A DNA stretch of 35,040 nt from Bacteroidales bacterium (GTDB lineage Bacteria; Bacteroidota; Bacteroidia; Bacteroidales; UBA12077), in NCBI GenBank assembly GCA_019038645.1, contig JAHOYT010000037.1, forward strand, positions 1 through 35,040, given 5' to 3'. Below the pieces are notes generated by a model, which was not told where the DNA came from, ran no database searches, and worked only from the letters and a program-made list of their open reading frames with translations. Positions 14,979-23,814 of the stretch are shown here, piece after piece. A program made the position numbers and the translations under genes. How positions within the stretch are numbered: position 1 is the first letter of the stretch; each line of letters starts with the position of its first letter.

Positions 14979-15004
14979 TTCTTTTTTTTATGAACTATAT
15001 CGTT

Positions 15005-16105
15005 CTATTTTAATTTTCTATTAATCGATGCTGCATATACCATTGCCACAACTCTAAATAATAAATGGCCAAATTTTGTGTAAGGCAAATAAATAATGAC
15101 AAACCAAACACAAACCAAATGAAAAAAATACAAGTGGTAAGCCAATCCCCAATTTATAAATCTTGCAGCTTCTACTATTACTCCCGAAACTGTTAATAAA
15201 AAGAGAGAAACTAAAAATAACCAATCGTTATAAGTGCTGTTCCCAAAATCTTTTTTATTGAAAATTCGGTTTGCAATCATAATTCCAAGTCCCACAAATA
15301 ACATTATTGCGGCTATATTTCCAATTATCTTAAAAGGATTCTTAAATTCTAATGGATAATTGTGTGTTACTGCTGCATAAATGGCAAAAGTTGTAACAAA
15401 AAGCAATAAAATAAATCCGTAGAAAACTAAAAAGTGTGCAATTTTTCTTGTTTTTTGGGCTGTACATGTACTGAAATTGGAGTGAAGAATAATTTCTTTT
15501 CTTATGGAGAATAGATTCTTAATAAAACTTCCCGTTGGTTTTAAATCCGGATCTTGCTTTTTCATATCGTTCCGGAAGTTTCTTAATCCTAAAATTCCAA
15601 GTCCTATTGTTAAAAACCATAAAAAAGAGAAAGAGCTGTTAAGCCAGGCATGTGGAAAAAATTTGGAGTAATTAACAGGACCTTCAGGAATTTGAAATGT
15701 TCCTGCCATAATTAATATTGCCGAAATAATTATTACAGGTATTAATATTGCCACAGGAAACCATTTAGGATCATTCAAGATTTTACCTAAAAATTTAGGT
15801 TTAGCGTAATGCTGGTAACTAATTTCGCGAACAGCAGAAAGAACATCAGCAGGTTTTACACCACGCGGGCAATAAGTGCTACAATCTCCACATTGATGAC
15901 AAAGCCAAATATCCGGGTTTCCGATTAATTTATCTTTCATTCCCCAGCCAGCCCAAATCATTTCTTTTCTCGGAAATGGCCTCTCATCAGGAGCAAGAGA
16001 ACAAACCACAGAGCATGTTCCGCACTGCATACATTCATTCAAAGAAGAATTACTTATCCTTTTTAGTTGCTTTTTAAATTTTATATCAGGACTAACTTCA
16101 ATCAT
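15005..16105 (-). CDS. qmoC: Quinone-interacting membrane-bound oxidoreductase subunit QmoC
   Basis: 366 residues. The N-terminus is an HdrC-like ferredoxin domain with two cluster motifs, 'CMQCGTCSVVC' (Cys25-35) and 'CHQCGDCSTYCP' (Cys69-79). About six hydrophobic membrane segments follow, resembling the cytochrome b-type NarI/HdrE subunit, with histidines suitable for heme b. QmoC anchors the Qmo complex and exchanges electrons with menaquinone, passing them through QmoA/QmoB to AprBA. It is last in the aprBA-qmoABC order, 81 bp after qmoB. The neighbour on the other side (SiaC gene) is convergent and unrelated. Length is close to that of characterised QmoC proteins (about 380). Confidence 0.93.
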   Translation of the reverse strand: MIEVSPDIKFKKQLKRISNSSLNECMQCGTCSVVCSLAPDERPFPRKEMIWAGWGMKDKLIGNPDIWLCHQCGDCSTYCPRGVKPADVLSAVREISYQHYAKPKFLGKILNDPKWFPVAILIPVIIISAILIMAGTFQIPEGPVNYSKFFPHAWLNSSFSFLWFLTIGLGILGLRNFRNDMKKQDPDLKPTGSFIKNLFSIRKEIILHSNFSTCTAQKTRKIAHFLVFYGFILLLFVTTFAIYAAVTHNYPLEFKNPFKIIGNIAAIMLFVGLGIMIANRIFNKKDFGNSTYNDWLFLVSLFLLTVSGVIVEAARFINWGLAYHLYFFHLVCVWFVIIYLPYTKFGHLLFRVVAMVYAASINRKLK

Positions 16106-16186
16106 TGTTTCAAATTTCAGGTTTTTGGTTCTGTGTTATAGTCATATAAACTTTAAACTCGGAACTTTGAACTCGTAACTAATTGT

Positions 16187-18301
16187 TTACATATCTTTAA
16201 ACGGATTTGGACCGATTAATTCAATCTCTTCCACGTAATCATTAATTATATCAGGAATTTTATGATAATCTGTGATTTCAACAAATTCAGTTCTTATTCT
16301 TTCCGGTTCAAGCATCATTGTTTCTAAAGTTTCCTGAAGGTTTTCGCCACGGGTTTCGGTCAGTTCACTACCATGAATGAAGTGACACTGATAATCATCG
16401 CCTGGCTTACATCCAATTTGCAATATCCCGTCAAATCCCTGCGACAGAGCATCCGAGATCCATACTTTATTAACTGACCCTATACATCTTACAGGAATAA
16501 CTCTTATGTAAGGACTATATTTTAACCCTTTTTGTCCGGCCATATCAAAAGCAGGATAAGCGTCATTTTCACACACAAATACCAAAATTCTTGGTTTTTC
16601 TTCAAACTCATCAGGTATTTCAACCGACTTAATCATAGCCGAAACACTGTTAATTGAATAATCGGCAAAGCTAATAACTCGCTCCGGACACGAACCTACA
16701 CATATTCCACAACGTCGACAACGATTAGGATTCTGAATTGGAGTTCCTTTTTCGTTTTCATCATATGCTCCAAATGGACATTCTTCTGTACAGCGTTTAC
16801 AATCGGTACAACGATCCAGATATAGTTCAGGATAAGATTTATCGCCTGATCGTGGGTGAACAGCCTCTCCGCGTTTGGTTGCTTCAATTGTCTGAATAGC
16901 TTTTAACATGGCTCCGGTGGCATCTTCTTTGCTTGAAGCAATATCCATTGGTGCTCGCAAACTTCCGGCAGCATAAATTCCTGTTCGTCGTGTTTCGTAA
17001 GGGAAACAGATGAAGTGTGAATCAGAGAAATTGTATTTTAATTCTGGTAAGCCTTTCCCTAAACGGTAATTTAGATTTAAATCTTCGGTTCCGTTCGGAA
17101 CCATTCCTGTTGCCAAAACAATCATATCAACAGAAAGAGAAATGTTTTCTCCTAACAAGGTATCTTTTACATTGACTTTTATATCGTTATCGTTTTCAGT
17201 TATTTCTTCAATTTCGCCTTTTGTAAAAAAGATTTGATCATCCTTTTGTACTTCTTTGTAAAACTCTTCATATAATCCTAAGGTGCGAATATCTTTATAA
17301 ACAACAAAAACGTTCGATTCAGGACTCAAATCACGAATATATTTGGCTTGTTTTAAGCTTGTGCCGCAACAGAATGATGAACAATAGGGGAGATGATCTT
17401 TATCCCGCGAACCTGCACATTGAATGAATAATATGTTTTTTGGTAATTCTTTATCAGGATTATTTTTTACTAAATCTTCAAATTCAACATTTGTTAAAAC
17501 GTTCGGAATTCCATACCCTAGATGAGATAGTTTGCTTGCATCATAAGGTTTCCAACCTGTTGATGTAACAATTGAACCAACCGTAATTTTTTCTTCTTTT
17601 CCGTTATTCAGAAACACTTCAAATTGGCCGGGCTGACCGTCAATTTTATTTATTGTGGTTGAAATATGAATTTTAATATTCTCAAATTGTTCTAATTCCT
17701 TGATTTTTTCCTCTATTTCAGGATCTATCAAAGTATTGTAAGGAACAGTATATGGAATTTGTTTATGCAGCTTGTTTAACCATCCACCTAATCTCTCTTC
17801 TTTTTCAACTATATGAACTGTGTATCCTGCTTTTGCTCCTTCAATAGCTGATGTAATTCCTGTAATTCCACCACCAACAACCAAAATTTCAGAACTAATA
17901 CTTTCGGCTATAAATGGTTTTGGAACATCAATATTATTCACTTTCGTTACGGCCATTCGAAGATAATCTTCTGCAGCCATTTGCGTATCTTCATTTTCAG
18001 GTTCGTAACACCATGCTACTTGTTCTCTTAAATTTGCTCTTTCAAGAATAACATCTTCAGGGAAATCAAATACTTCAGTTTTTGCCCGGGGTGAGCATGC
18101 AGCAATAATCACTCTGTTAAGATTTTCACTGGCTATATCATTGTTAATTAAATCAACTCCTTCAACAGAACATAGCGAAGAATGATTTTTACAAATGCTA
18201 ATATTTTGTTCCGAAGAAGCTACCTGATTAAGTTTTTCAATATCTATGCTTTTGCCAATTTCGCAACCTGAACAAATATATACGCCAACTTTTTTATCCA
18301 T
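16187..18301 (-). CDS. qmoB: Quinone-interacting oxidoreductase subunit QmoB (HdrA-like flavoprotein with MvhD-like tail)
   Basis: 704 residues. There is an N-terminal HdrA-like segment with Cys residues ('YICSGCEIG', 'IIAACSPR'), then an FAD-binding fold 'EILVVGGGITGITSAIEGAK' (about 140-160). The HdrA-type segment 'FIQCAGSRDKDHLPYCSSFC' follows, then two ferredoxin motifs 'CTDCKRCTEECPFGAYDE' and 'CRRCGICVGSCP'. The C-terminal ~130 residues are an MvhD-like domain ('VRCIGSVNKVWI', 'IGCKPGDDYQCHFIHG'). This HdrA+MvhD fusion is the QmoB signature. QmoB is thought to be the soluble subunit that contacts AprBA. Gene order and the 3-bp gap from qmoA indicate translational coupling. Confidence 0.95.
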   Translation of the reverse strand: MDKKVGVYICSGCEIGKSIDIEKLNQVASSEQNISICKNHSSLCSVEGVDLINNDIASENLNRVIIAACSPRAKTEVFDFPEDVILERANLREQVAWCYEPENEDTQMAAEDYLRMAVTKVNNIDVPKPFIAESISSEILVVGGGITGITSAIEGAKAGYTVHIVEKEERLGGWLNKLHKQIPYTVPYNTLIDPEIEEKIKELEQFENIKIHISTTINKIDGQPGQFEVFLNNGKEEKITVGSIVTSTGWKPYDASKLSHLGYGIPNVLTNVEFEDLVKNNPDKELPKNILFIQCAGSRDKDHLPYCSSFCCGTSLKQAKYIRDLSPESNVFVVYKDIRTLGLYEEFYKEVQKDDQIFFTKGEIEEITENDNDIKVNVKDTLLGENISLSVDMIVLATGMVPNGTEDLNLNYRLGKGLPELKYNFSDSHFICFPYETRRTGIYAAGSLRAPMDIASSKEDATGAMLKAIQTIEATKRGEAVHPRSGDKSYPELYLDRCTDCKRCTEECPFGAYDENEKGTPIQNPNRCRRCGICVGSCPERVISFADYSINSVSAMIKSVEIPDEFEEKPRILVFVCENDAYPAFDMAGQKGLKYSPYIRVIPVRCIGSVNKVWISDALSQGFDGILQIGCKPGDDYQCHFIHGSELTETRGENLQETLETMMLEPERIRTEFVEITDYHKIPDIINDYVEEIELIGPNPFKDM

Positions 18302-18304
18302 TTG

Positions 18305-19525
18305 TTATTTGATTTGTATTGCTTTTAATGCAGCAGCTGTCGCATCTTTTACCGATGATGAAACATCCATTGGTTTTCTGCTACACGCTACGGGATAAAT
18401 ACCGTCGGTTTGTAAATCGGTTATAAAATTATTCTGATCTTTGTTTAAGTTTATACTTATATCTGACGGAACAATGCCTGTTGCCAGAACAACCATTTCA
18501 GCTTTGTAATTCATCTTTTTACCTGAAAGAATATCTTCGGCTTCAAGAATTAGATTATTGGATTCTGTTTCAGTGATTTTGCCAACCTTTCCTTTAACTA
18601 ATCCGATGTTTTTATTGTCTTGTACTTTAATTAAAAAATCCTCATTACGACCGGTAACACGCATATCGATATAAAAAATTTTGATTTCGCTTTTTGGATA
18701 CAATTCCTGAATAGTTAAGGCATGTTTTAAAGATGCCGAACAACAAACAGCTGAACAATAAGGTAAATGATTTTCGTCACGGGAACCTGCACACTGAACA
18801 AAAGCTAATTTTTTAGGCTCCGAATTATCTGACGGTCGCAGTAATTTGTTTTCACCAACACCATTTGACGTAATGAATCTTTCAAACTCAACATTGGTAA
18901 TTATATTTTTTGATGTTGAATAATTCAGATTATCAATTTTAGAAGCATCATAGTTTTTCCATCCTGTGGCAACAACAACAGAGCTAACTTCTATATCAAT
19001 AATTTCTTCCTTTGCTGATAAGTTAATAGCGTCGTATTCACACACTTCAACACATTTATTACATGATTCTTTTTTACAATATTCATCATCAATATTGAAT
19101 TTGTATGGAAAAGCCATTTCATGTGGTAAATAAATTGCTTTTGTTTTTGTGAATCCATAATTGAATTTATCTGGTCTTTCTTCGGGACAAACATCAAGAC
19201 ATTTTCCACAAGCTGTACAATTATTTTTTACATATTGAGGAGCTGTTTTGAGCTTAACTTTAAAATTTCCTTTTTCACCTGAAATCTCCTGTATTTCAGT
19301 TGAAGTATAATATTTGATTCGTGAATTTTGTTTTATCCTTCGAAAGTTAATCTCCAGTCCACAAGTTGGAGGGCAAAGTTTAGGAAAGTAGTTATTAAAT
19401 TTAACCACATTACCACCCAAATAAGGATTTTTTTCGATAAGAATAACATCTTTCCCAACTTCGGCAATTTCAACGGTAGTAGTAACACCGCTCATTCCTC
19501 CGCCAATAACCAATACAGGCTTCAT
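18305..19525 (-). CDS. qmoA: Quinone-interacting oxidoreductase subunit QmoA (HdrA-like flavoprotein)
   Basis: 406 residues, normal for QmoA. The FAD-binding motif sits at the N-terminus: 'VLVIGGGMSGVTTTVEIAEV'. It is followed by 'NYFPKLCPPTCGLEINFRRI', a ferredoxin motif 'CTACGKCLDVCP', a second Cys group 'CNKCVEVCEYDAI', and the HdrA-type 'FVQCAGSRDENHLPYCSAVC'. It lacks the MvhD tail that marks QmoB. QmoA is a flavin/Fe-S subunit of the complex linking menaquinone to APS reductase. It lies between aprA and qmoB in the canonical order. HdrA of methanogens is excluded by size and by the apr neighbours. Confidence 0.94.
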   Translation of the reverse strand: MKPVLVIGGGMSGVTTTVEIAEVGKDVILIEKNPYLGGNVVKFNNYFPKLCPPTCGLEINFRRIKQNSRIKYYTSTEIQEISGEKGNFKVKLKTAPQYVKNNCTACGKCLDVCPEERPDKFNYGFTKTKAIYLPHEMAFPYKFNIDDEYCKKESCNKCVEVCEYDAINLSAKEEIIDIEVSSVVVATGWKNYDASKIDNLNYSTSKNIITNVEFERFITSNGVGENKLLRPSDNSEPKKLAFVQCAGSRDENHLPYCSAVCCSASLKHALTIQELYPKSEIKIFYIDMRVTGRNEDFLIKVQDNKNIGLVKGKVGKITETESNNLILEAEDILSGKKMNYKAEMVVLATGIVPSDISINLNKDQNNFITDLQTDGIYPVACSRKPMDVSSSVKDATAAALKAIQIK

Positions 19526-19639
19526 TCTAAATAATTAAAAATTAATAATTAAGAATTAAAAATGAGTTAATTATATCAATTAAACTTCTCTCCGAATAAT
19601 TATTCATTCTTAATTTTTCATTGTTAATTAAAGAATTGA

Positions 19640-21529
19640 CTAGGTCAATTCTTTAATGTCTCGTTTTATCATTTCCCATTCGCCGGTTTCAGGATTCCAT
19701 TTACAGTTTGCAAATGCTTTCCACTCTTCTTTCATTTTAGGATGATCGGTTCTGAAATAATATCCTGGCCAACGTGTTTCTTCACGGAATAACATAGTTC
19801 TGATGTGAGATTCGGCTTGCCACATTCGATGAACATTCTCCCAGCAACGCATTAATTCATTTGTATCTTTTGCGGCGAGTTTTTCGGAATCTTCTTTCAT
19901 TAATTCTAAAAACTCAAGGCCTTTTTCAAGTAATGCTTTTGATGTTTTAAAATTTACAGAAGCACCACCGGCATATTCATCCATAATTTTCTGTAAGCGG
20001 AACATAAACATTTTTGGCTTGATGAAATTAGGATTTACATCTTCATCATTAGCGTAATCTTTATGCTCTTCGAATGTTGTAAGTGGCTGAAGAATTTTTT
20101 CTTTTAATTTCTTAATTTTTTCTTCATCAAAGCTTACGGAATCAGGATTATCAACAATAAATGCTAATGCAGCTTTTGCAGCAATCCGACCTTCCGTAAA
20201 CGAACCGGATGAAAATTTATGAGATGAAGCTCCTGAAGCATCACCAGCTGCAAATAAACCTTTTATAGTTGTCATATTATCGTAACCCCAGTGATAATCA
20301 TCCGATGGTGATAAATCTTTTGGCCCGCTAACCCAGGCACCTGAAGCACCTGAATGTGAGCTAATAAAATAAGGTTCGCATGCAGAAATTTCCGATGGAC
20401 TTTCTTCAGGAGAAATATTATGTGAAGCCCAGTTTAAGGCCTGACTCACAGTCATATCTAAGAAATCTTCCCATGCTTCTGATTCCAACTCTTTCATTTT
20501 TCGTTTAGCTTCTTTTTCATCAGTGATATCAGCCATTAATTCTTTAATAGCTTCATCTGTTCTCATATAGATAGGGCCGTTACCTTCTTCTAACTCCTTA
20601 AACATTAAATAATTACGAAGATTAGTTGGAGTTGGTTTTTCGGTTCCGTAAGGTGCCCAGTTTTCTAATTCAGATGCACGGGTTTTCATATAATCTTCGC
20701 CTTTAGCATTAGTTGCTTTTGCTTTGAATAGCAAGAACCACGCACCAACAGGGCCATACGAATCTTTAAAACGTATTGGAACAAAACGAACTTCCTGACA
20801 GGTCATTTCGGCACCAGCTTTAAGTGTAAAATATGTACTTGCTCCGGAGTTAAATGGCGGATACCATGAACGTCCTAATCCTTCACCAACCGAACGTGGA
20901 CGGAAAATATGCACTGCACCACCCATAACATCAAGTACAGCATTAGCTTTAAATATGTAAAATTTATTTTCACGAACACTAAAACCAGCTGCACCAACAC
21001 AACGATCACCATCCATAATAGGTTCTGTGATGAATATTCTTTCGTAATATTCACCATTTTCGCCAAGTTCTTTTAGTGCATTTTTAGCAGCTTCAGAAAC
21101 AATGTTTTTATACGATTCACCATGAATCATTATTTGCCAGCGACCTTCATTTACATAATTTCCTTCTTCGTCTTTCCAAATTGGTAAACCCCATTTTTCG
21201 AACAGGTGAACTGATGAATCAACATGACGGGCAATGTTTGCAACCAAATCGTCGCGGGTAATACCCATTAAATCATTTTTTACATAATCGATATAATCTT
21301 CAATAGTATTTTTGCCATTTTTCAAACCTAAATACAGGTTTATTGCAGAAAGTCCCATCGCAACAGCACCACTACGTTCCATAGATGCTTTATCAACAAC
21401 AGTTACTTTTTTGTTATGTTGCTGTGCCCAGTGAGCAGCTTCAAAAGCGGCACCACAAGCAGCCATACCACCGCCAAGGATCAATAAATCAGTTTCTATA
21501 ATTACAGTTTCGAAATTCTCAGTTATCAT
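19640..21529 (-). CDS. aprA: Adenylylsulfate reductase alpha subunit AprA
   Basis: 629 residues, usual for AprA. It has an N-terminal FAD-binding fold 'LGGGMAACGAAFEAA' (about 18-32), then AprA-specific segments: 'ERSGAVAMGLSAINLYLG', 'GRSWYPPFNSGASTYF' (Trp222), 'RFVPIRFKDSYGPVGAWFL' (about 248-266), and the His-containing 'YFISSHSGASGAWVSGP'. It catalyses APS + 2e- to sulfite + AMP, or the reverse, in the cytoplasm with AprB. Fumarate reductase and aspartate oxidase share the FAD fold but lack these blocks. It is 89 bp after aprB and 114 bp before qmoA. Phylogeny would be needed to separate reductive from oxidative lineages; the qmoABC neighbours fit a reductive type but are not proof. Confidence 0.96.
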   Translation of the reverse strand: MITENFETVIIETDLLILGGGMAACGAAFEAAHWAQQHNKKVTVVDKASMERSGAVAMGLSAINLYLGLKNGKNTIEDYIDYVKNDLMGITRDDLVANIARHVDSSVHLFEKWGLPIWKDEEGNYVNEGRWQIMIHGESYKNIVSEAAKNALKELGENGEYYERIFITEPIMDGDRCVGAAGFSVRENKFYIFKANAVLDVMGGAVHIFRPRSVGEGLGRSWYPPFNSGASTYFTLKAGAEMTCQEVRFVPIRFKDSYGPVGAWFLLFKAKATNAKGEDYMKTRASELENWAPYGTEKPTPTNLRNYLMFKELEEGNGPIYMRTDEAIKELMADITDEKEAKRKMKELESEAWEDFLDMTVSQALNWASHNISPEESPSEISACEPYFISSHSGASGAWVSGPKDLSPSDDYHWGYDNMTTIKGLFAAGDASGASSHKFSSGSFTEGRIAAKAALAFIVDNPDSVSFDEEKIKKLKEKILQPLTTFEEHKDYANDEDVNPNFIKPKMFMFRLQKIMDEYAGGASVNFKTSKALLEKGLEFLELMKEDSEKLAAKDTNELMRCWENVHRMWQAESHIRTMLFREETRWPGYYFRTDHPKMKEEWKAFANCKWNPETGEWEMIKRDIKELT

Positions 21530-21618
21530 AATTCTATAAGTTTCCAGTTTAACGTTAAAAGTTTAAAATAAAGAGCGTTGTGTCTTAAGTCTTGATACTC
21601 AATACTTGATATTATGAT

Positions 21619-22053
21619 CTATTTCTCATATAAATCTGTTCCCAACGATTCCGGTTCTGTTCTGAGTAAAGGGCTTTTTAAATCATCGGTTCCTGTTTCC
21701 ATATCAGATTTTGGGTCTATGCTACCTTCGGGAGTTGTTCTTATGGGGAATTTGAATCTTTTTATTTTTTTGTTCCGGAATTTTACCGACCACATAATAG
21801 AGTCCGTACTTCTTAATGGTTGAACTACAGCGCCTAAAGGCATGAAGTCTGCGTATCCCCGAATTTCTATAGCCTGTGTTGGACATATTTTAACGCAACT
21901 GTAACATTCCCAGCACATATCAACAGCGCGGTTATATGCTTTATTTTTTTCTTTATCTAAAACCATTAAATCGTTCGGGCAAATATACTGGCAGGCAGTT
22001 TTATCCTGAGCTTTGCAACCATCACACTTTTCACTTATTACGAAGCTTGGCAT
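21619..22053 (-). CDS. aprB: Adenylylsulfate reductase beta subunit AprB
   Basis: 144 residues. It starts 'MPSFVISEKCDGCKAQDK', the near-invariant AprB opening. Two [4Fe-4S] cluster motifs are present: 'CDGCKAQDKTACQYICP' (Cys10, 13, 21, 25, with the insertion typical of AprB) and 'CWECYSCVKICP' (Cys47-57). The C-terminal tail ('PIRTTPEGSIDP' and beyond) is the extension that wraps AprA. It passes electrons from Qmo to the AprA flavin. It is first in the apr-qmo cluster, so the promoter should lie in the 280 bp upstream, where Rex-like half-sites are seen. Confidence 0.96.
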   Translation of the reverse strand: MPSFVISEKCDGCKAQDKTACQYICPNDLMVLDKEKNKAYNRAVDMCWECYSCVKICPTQAIEIRGYADFMPLGAVVQPLRSTDSIMWSVKFRNKKIKRFKFPIRTTPEGSIDPKSDMETGTDDLKSPLLRTEPESLGTDLYEK

Positions 22054-22077
22054 AATTTAGGTTATTTTTAGGGTTAA

Positions 22078-22169
22078 TTCACAAACATAATAAAATTATT
22101 CAACTATAATAAGGCTTTGAAGTATGATATAGTATGAAATAAATAATGTTGATATTAAAATGTTGTGAA
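22078..22169. promoter_or_regulatory. aprB upstream region with two Rex-like half-sites and a -7 element
   Basis: TTCACAA (22078-22084) and TTGTGAA (22163-22169) each equal one half of a Rex operator but are 78 bp apart. A minus-strand -7 element TATGTTTG (22089-22082) overlaps the first. No -33 match is seen. A Rex link is speculative. Confidence 0.25.
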
Positions 22170-22271
22170 TCTGTCAATTATTTAACCTAATGATCTGGTA
22201 GTGTTAATAATTAGCTCTTATTTAAAATCAGTATAAAGAAATGGAAGGATTTATATTTTGATATTTACAGC

Positions 22272-22321
22272 AAAGGCACTAAGGATTTAACATGGATTAC
22301 TCTTTGTGCCTTAGTGCTTTT
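22272..22321 (-). terminator. Hairpin downstream of the small repetitive membrane protein gene
   Basis: GCACTAAGG pairs perfectly with CCTTAGTGC (stem extended by AAAG/CTTT) around a ~25-nt loop. It lies 12 bp after the stop at 22334 and is probably a terminator or dispersed palindromic repeat. Confidence 0.6.
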
Positions 22322-22333
22322 GTAATTCAGATA

Positions 22334-22654
22334 TTATTCTTGATCTTCTTGTTCTTTAGAATTACCTTGCATTAACTTAGGTAGTTTTTTCTTATAAGCT
22401 ATTACAAAGATTCCTGTTGAATAAAGTGCTAAATTGAAAATACTTACTGAGAATATTCCTACTGAGAATATTCCAATAGAAAAAATTCCTGCAGAAAATT
22501 TGCCTGCTGCAAACACACCAATTGCAAAATCACCTGCCGCAAAGTAGTTAAAGGCAAAATCTCCTGCACTAAACATACCTGAATAAGTGTAATTTAAAAT
22601 TAAACCTGCAATTATTAAAACTGCTGCAACTAATAGATACCATACTTTTTTCAT
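22334..22654 (-). CDS. Small membrane-associated protein with five-residue periodicity
   Basis: 106 residues. An N-terminal hydrophobic helix (about 4-25) is followed by a run of about 60 residues with Phe every fifth position: 'FSAGDFAFNYFAAGDFAIGV' then 'FAAGKFSAGIFSIGIFSVGI'. The tail is polar and acidic ('GNSKEQEDQE'). The five-residue spacing with small residues between the aromatics recalls a pentapeptide-repeat beta-helix, but with Phe, Gly and Ala it may instead be a membrane-embedded glycine-zipper-like structure. I do not recognise a named function. It stands alone between apr-qmo and a LytTR regulator gene, both on the same strand. A short inverted repeat CAAACA-TG-TGTTTG (22675-22688) lies just upstream. 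Confidence 0.65.
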   Translation of the reverse strand: MKKVWYLLVAAVLIIAGLILNYTYSGMFSAGDFAFNYFAAGDFAIGVFAAGKFSAGIFSIGIFSVGIFSVSIFNLALYSTGIFVIAYKKKLPKLMQGNSKEQEDQE

Positions 22655-22674
22655 CTTTTTTTATTTTTTAAATC

Positions 22675-22688
22675 AAACATGTGTTTGT
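22675..22688. promoter_or_regulatory. Short inverted repeat upstream of the small membrane protein gene
   Basis: CAAACATGTGTTTG: 6-bp arms with a 2-nt centre, 21 bp before the start at 22654. Possible operator; no regulator can be named. Confidence 0.25.
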
Positions 22689-22826
22689 TTGACAGTGCAA
22701 TTGTAGGATGAAAATGTTACTCAGCAATAGAATTGGGATATATGGCAAGTTTTTGTGATGGATGGATAAGTAGTGTTACGAAATACTAGATTTGGTGATT
22801 AATTGCAAATCAAAACAAAAAGGATA

Positions 22827-23684
22827 TTAATTTATTTTTTCCCGAACTGCATTGACAAATCCTCTCGAAACAGGAACTTCTAATTCACAGTTTTCCAGAT
22901 TTAACCTTAATCCTTGTGAATTGCCTTTGGCGTTTATAATTTTATTTGTATTTACTATAAATGCCCTGTGGCATTGAATTATTTCAAGAGAATCGGTGAA
23001 GTATTCGAGAGACCTTTTTAATGTGCTTCGAAAAGTTTTACGAATAATGTTATCATTATCAAAAAAGAATAGTTCTATGTAATTCCCCGATGATTCAATA
23101 AAATAGAAATCCCTAATTTTAAATTCTATTGAGTCCTTTTCATTATCCGCAAAAAAACGAATTGTTTGATCTTCATTAATCCCAATTCTGGTTTTATCAA
23201 TATTTTTATTTAATTCGTTGGCAGAGTTTAAGTGTTTTGTTAGAAGGTATTTTTGTTTTGAAATAATTAGAACAGTAATTGGAATTACTGCAACTACAAA
23301 TGTGATAAATTGAAATATAATTAAACCTTGAATGCTAAATATTAGATTATCGAAAATGTAATAAGTGTATAATGCATTTCCCAGACCAATTGAAAAAATA
23401 ACCCAGATTAACCAAACGAAATCCTTCCAAATGGTCCAGTTTCTCTCATCAAAGAATTTTGGGAATATATTTTCAATAAGAATAAGGTTAATAAACAGAA
23501 CAATAAAAGTTACTAAACCATATCCGGAAAGGATTATTATTTTAATGTTACTTTCGAATAAATTTATTCCGAAAGGCTGAAAGACTATTAGGAATAATGC
23601 TACAAACAGACTAATTAGAATAATAACCCTCCATTTTGATTCAGTCTTCGGAAAAGGCTGTTTTATATAGCTTATAATATTCAT
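22827..23684 (-). CDS. Membrane-anchored LytTR-family transcriptional regulator
   Basis: 285 residues. Four hydrophobic segments occupy about residues 18-150 ('VIILISLFVALFLIVFQPFG' and others), followed by a linker. A C-terminal LytTR DNA-binding domain follows (about 185-285): 'DFYFIESSGNYIELFF', 'RSTLKRSLEYF', 'IIQCHRAFIVNTNKI', 'ELEVPVSRGFVNAVREKI'. There is no receiver domain, so this is a one-component membrane-bound regulator as often found in Bacteroidota. Target genes cannot be stated. It is separated from the upstream C69 peptidase gene by a terminator and probably has its own promoter. Confidence 0.88.
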   Translation of the reverse strand: MNIISYIKQPFPKTESKWRVIILISLFVALFLIVFQPFGINLFESNIKIIILSGYGLVTFIVLFINLILIENIFPKFFDERNWTIWKDFVWLIWVIFSIGLGNALYTYYIFDNLIFSIQGLIIFQFITFVVAVIPITVLIISKQKYLLTKHLNSANELNKNIDKTRIGINEDQTIRFFADNEKDSIEFKIRDFYFIESSGNYIELFFFDNDNIIRKTFRSTLKRSLEYFTDSLEIIQCHRAFIVNTNKIINAKGNSQGLRLNLENCELEVPVSRGFVNAVREKIN

Positions 23685-23740
23685 TTTTGATTTATTACTT
23701 CAGAATGTGAAGATAATAAAATGTAAGTTTCACTCAAATA

Positions 23741-23772
23741 AAAATCCATACTTAAAACAAAGCATGGATTTT
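23741..23772 (-). terminator. Terminator of the hydroxyproline/peptidase operon
   Basis: On the minus strand AAAATCCAT ... ATGGATTTT forms a 9-bp stem followed by a T-rich tail. It lies about 43 bp after the C69 peptidase stop. Confidence 0.75.
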
Positions 23773-23814
23773 ATTTTCTAATGGCAAATACTTAAAGGCA
23801 AATAGCAATTTAAT

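Noticed and set aside
22272-22321. Small regulatory RNA
   Set aside because: Only a single hairpin just past a stop codon with no promoter; best read as terminator or dispersed palindrome.
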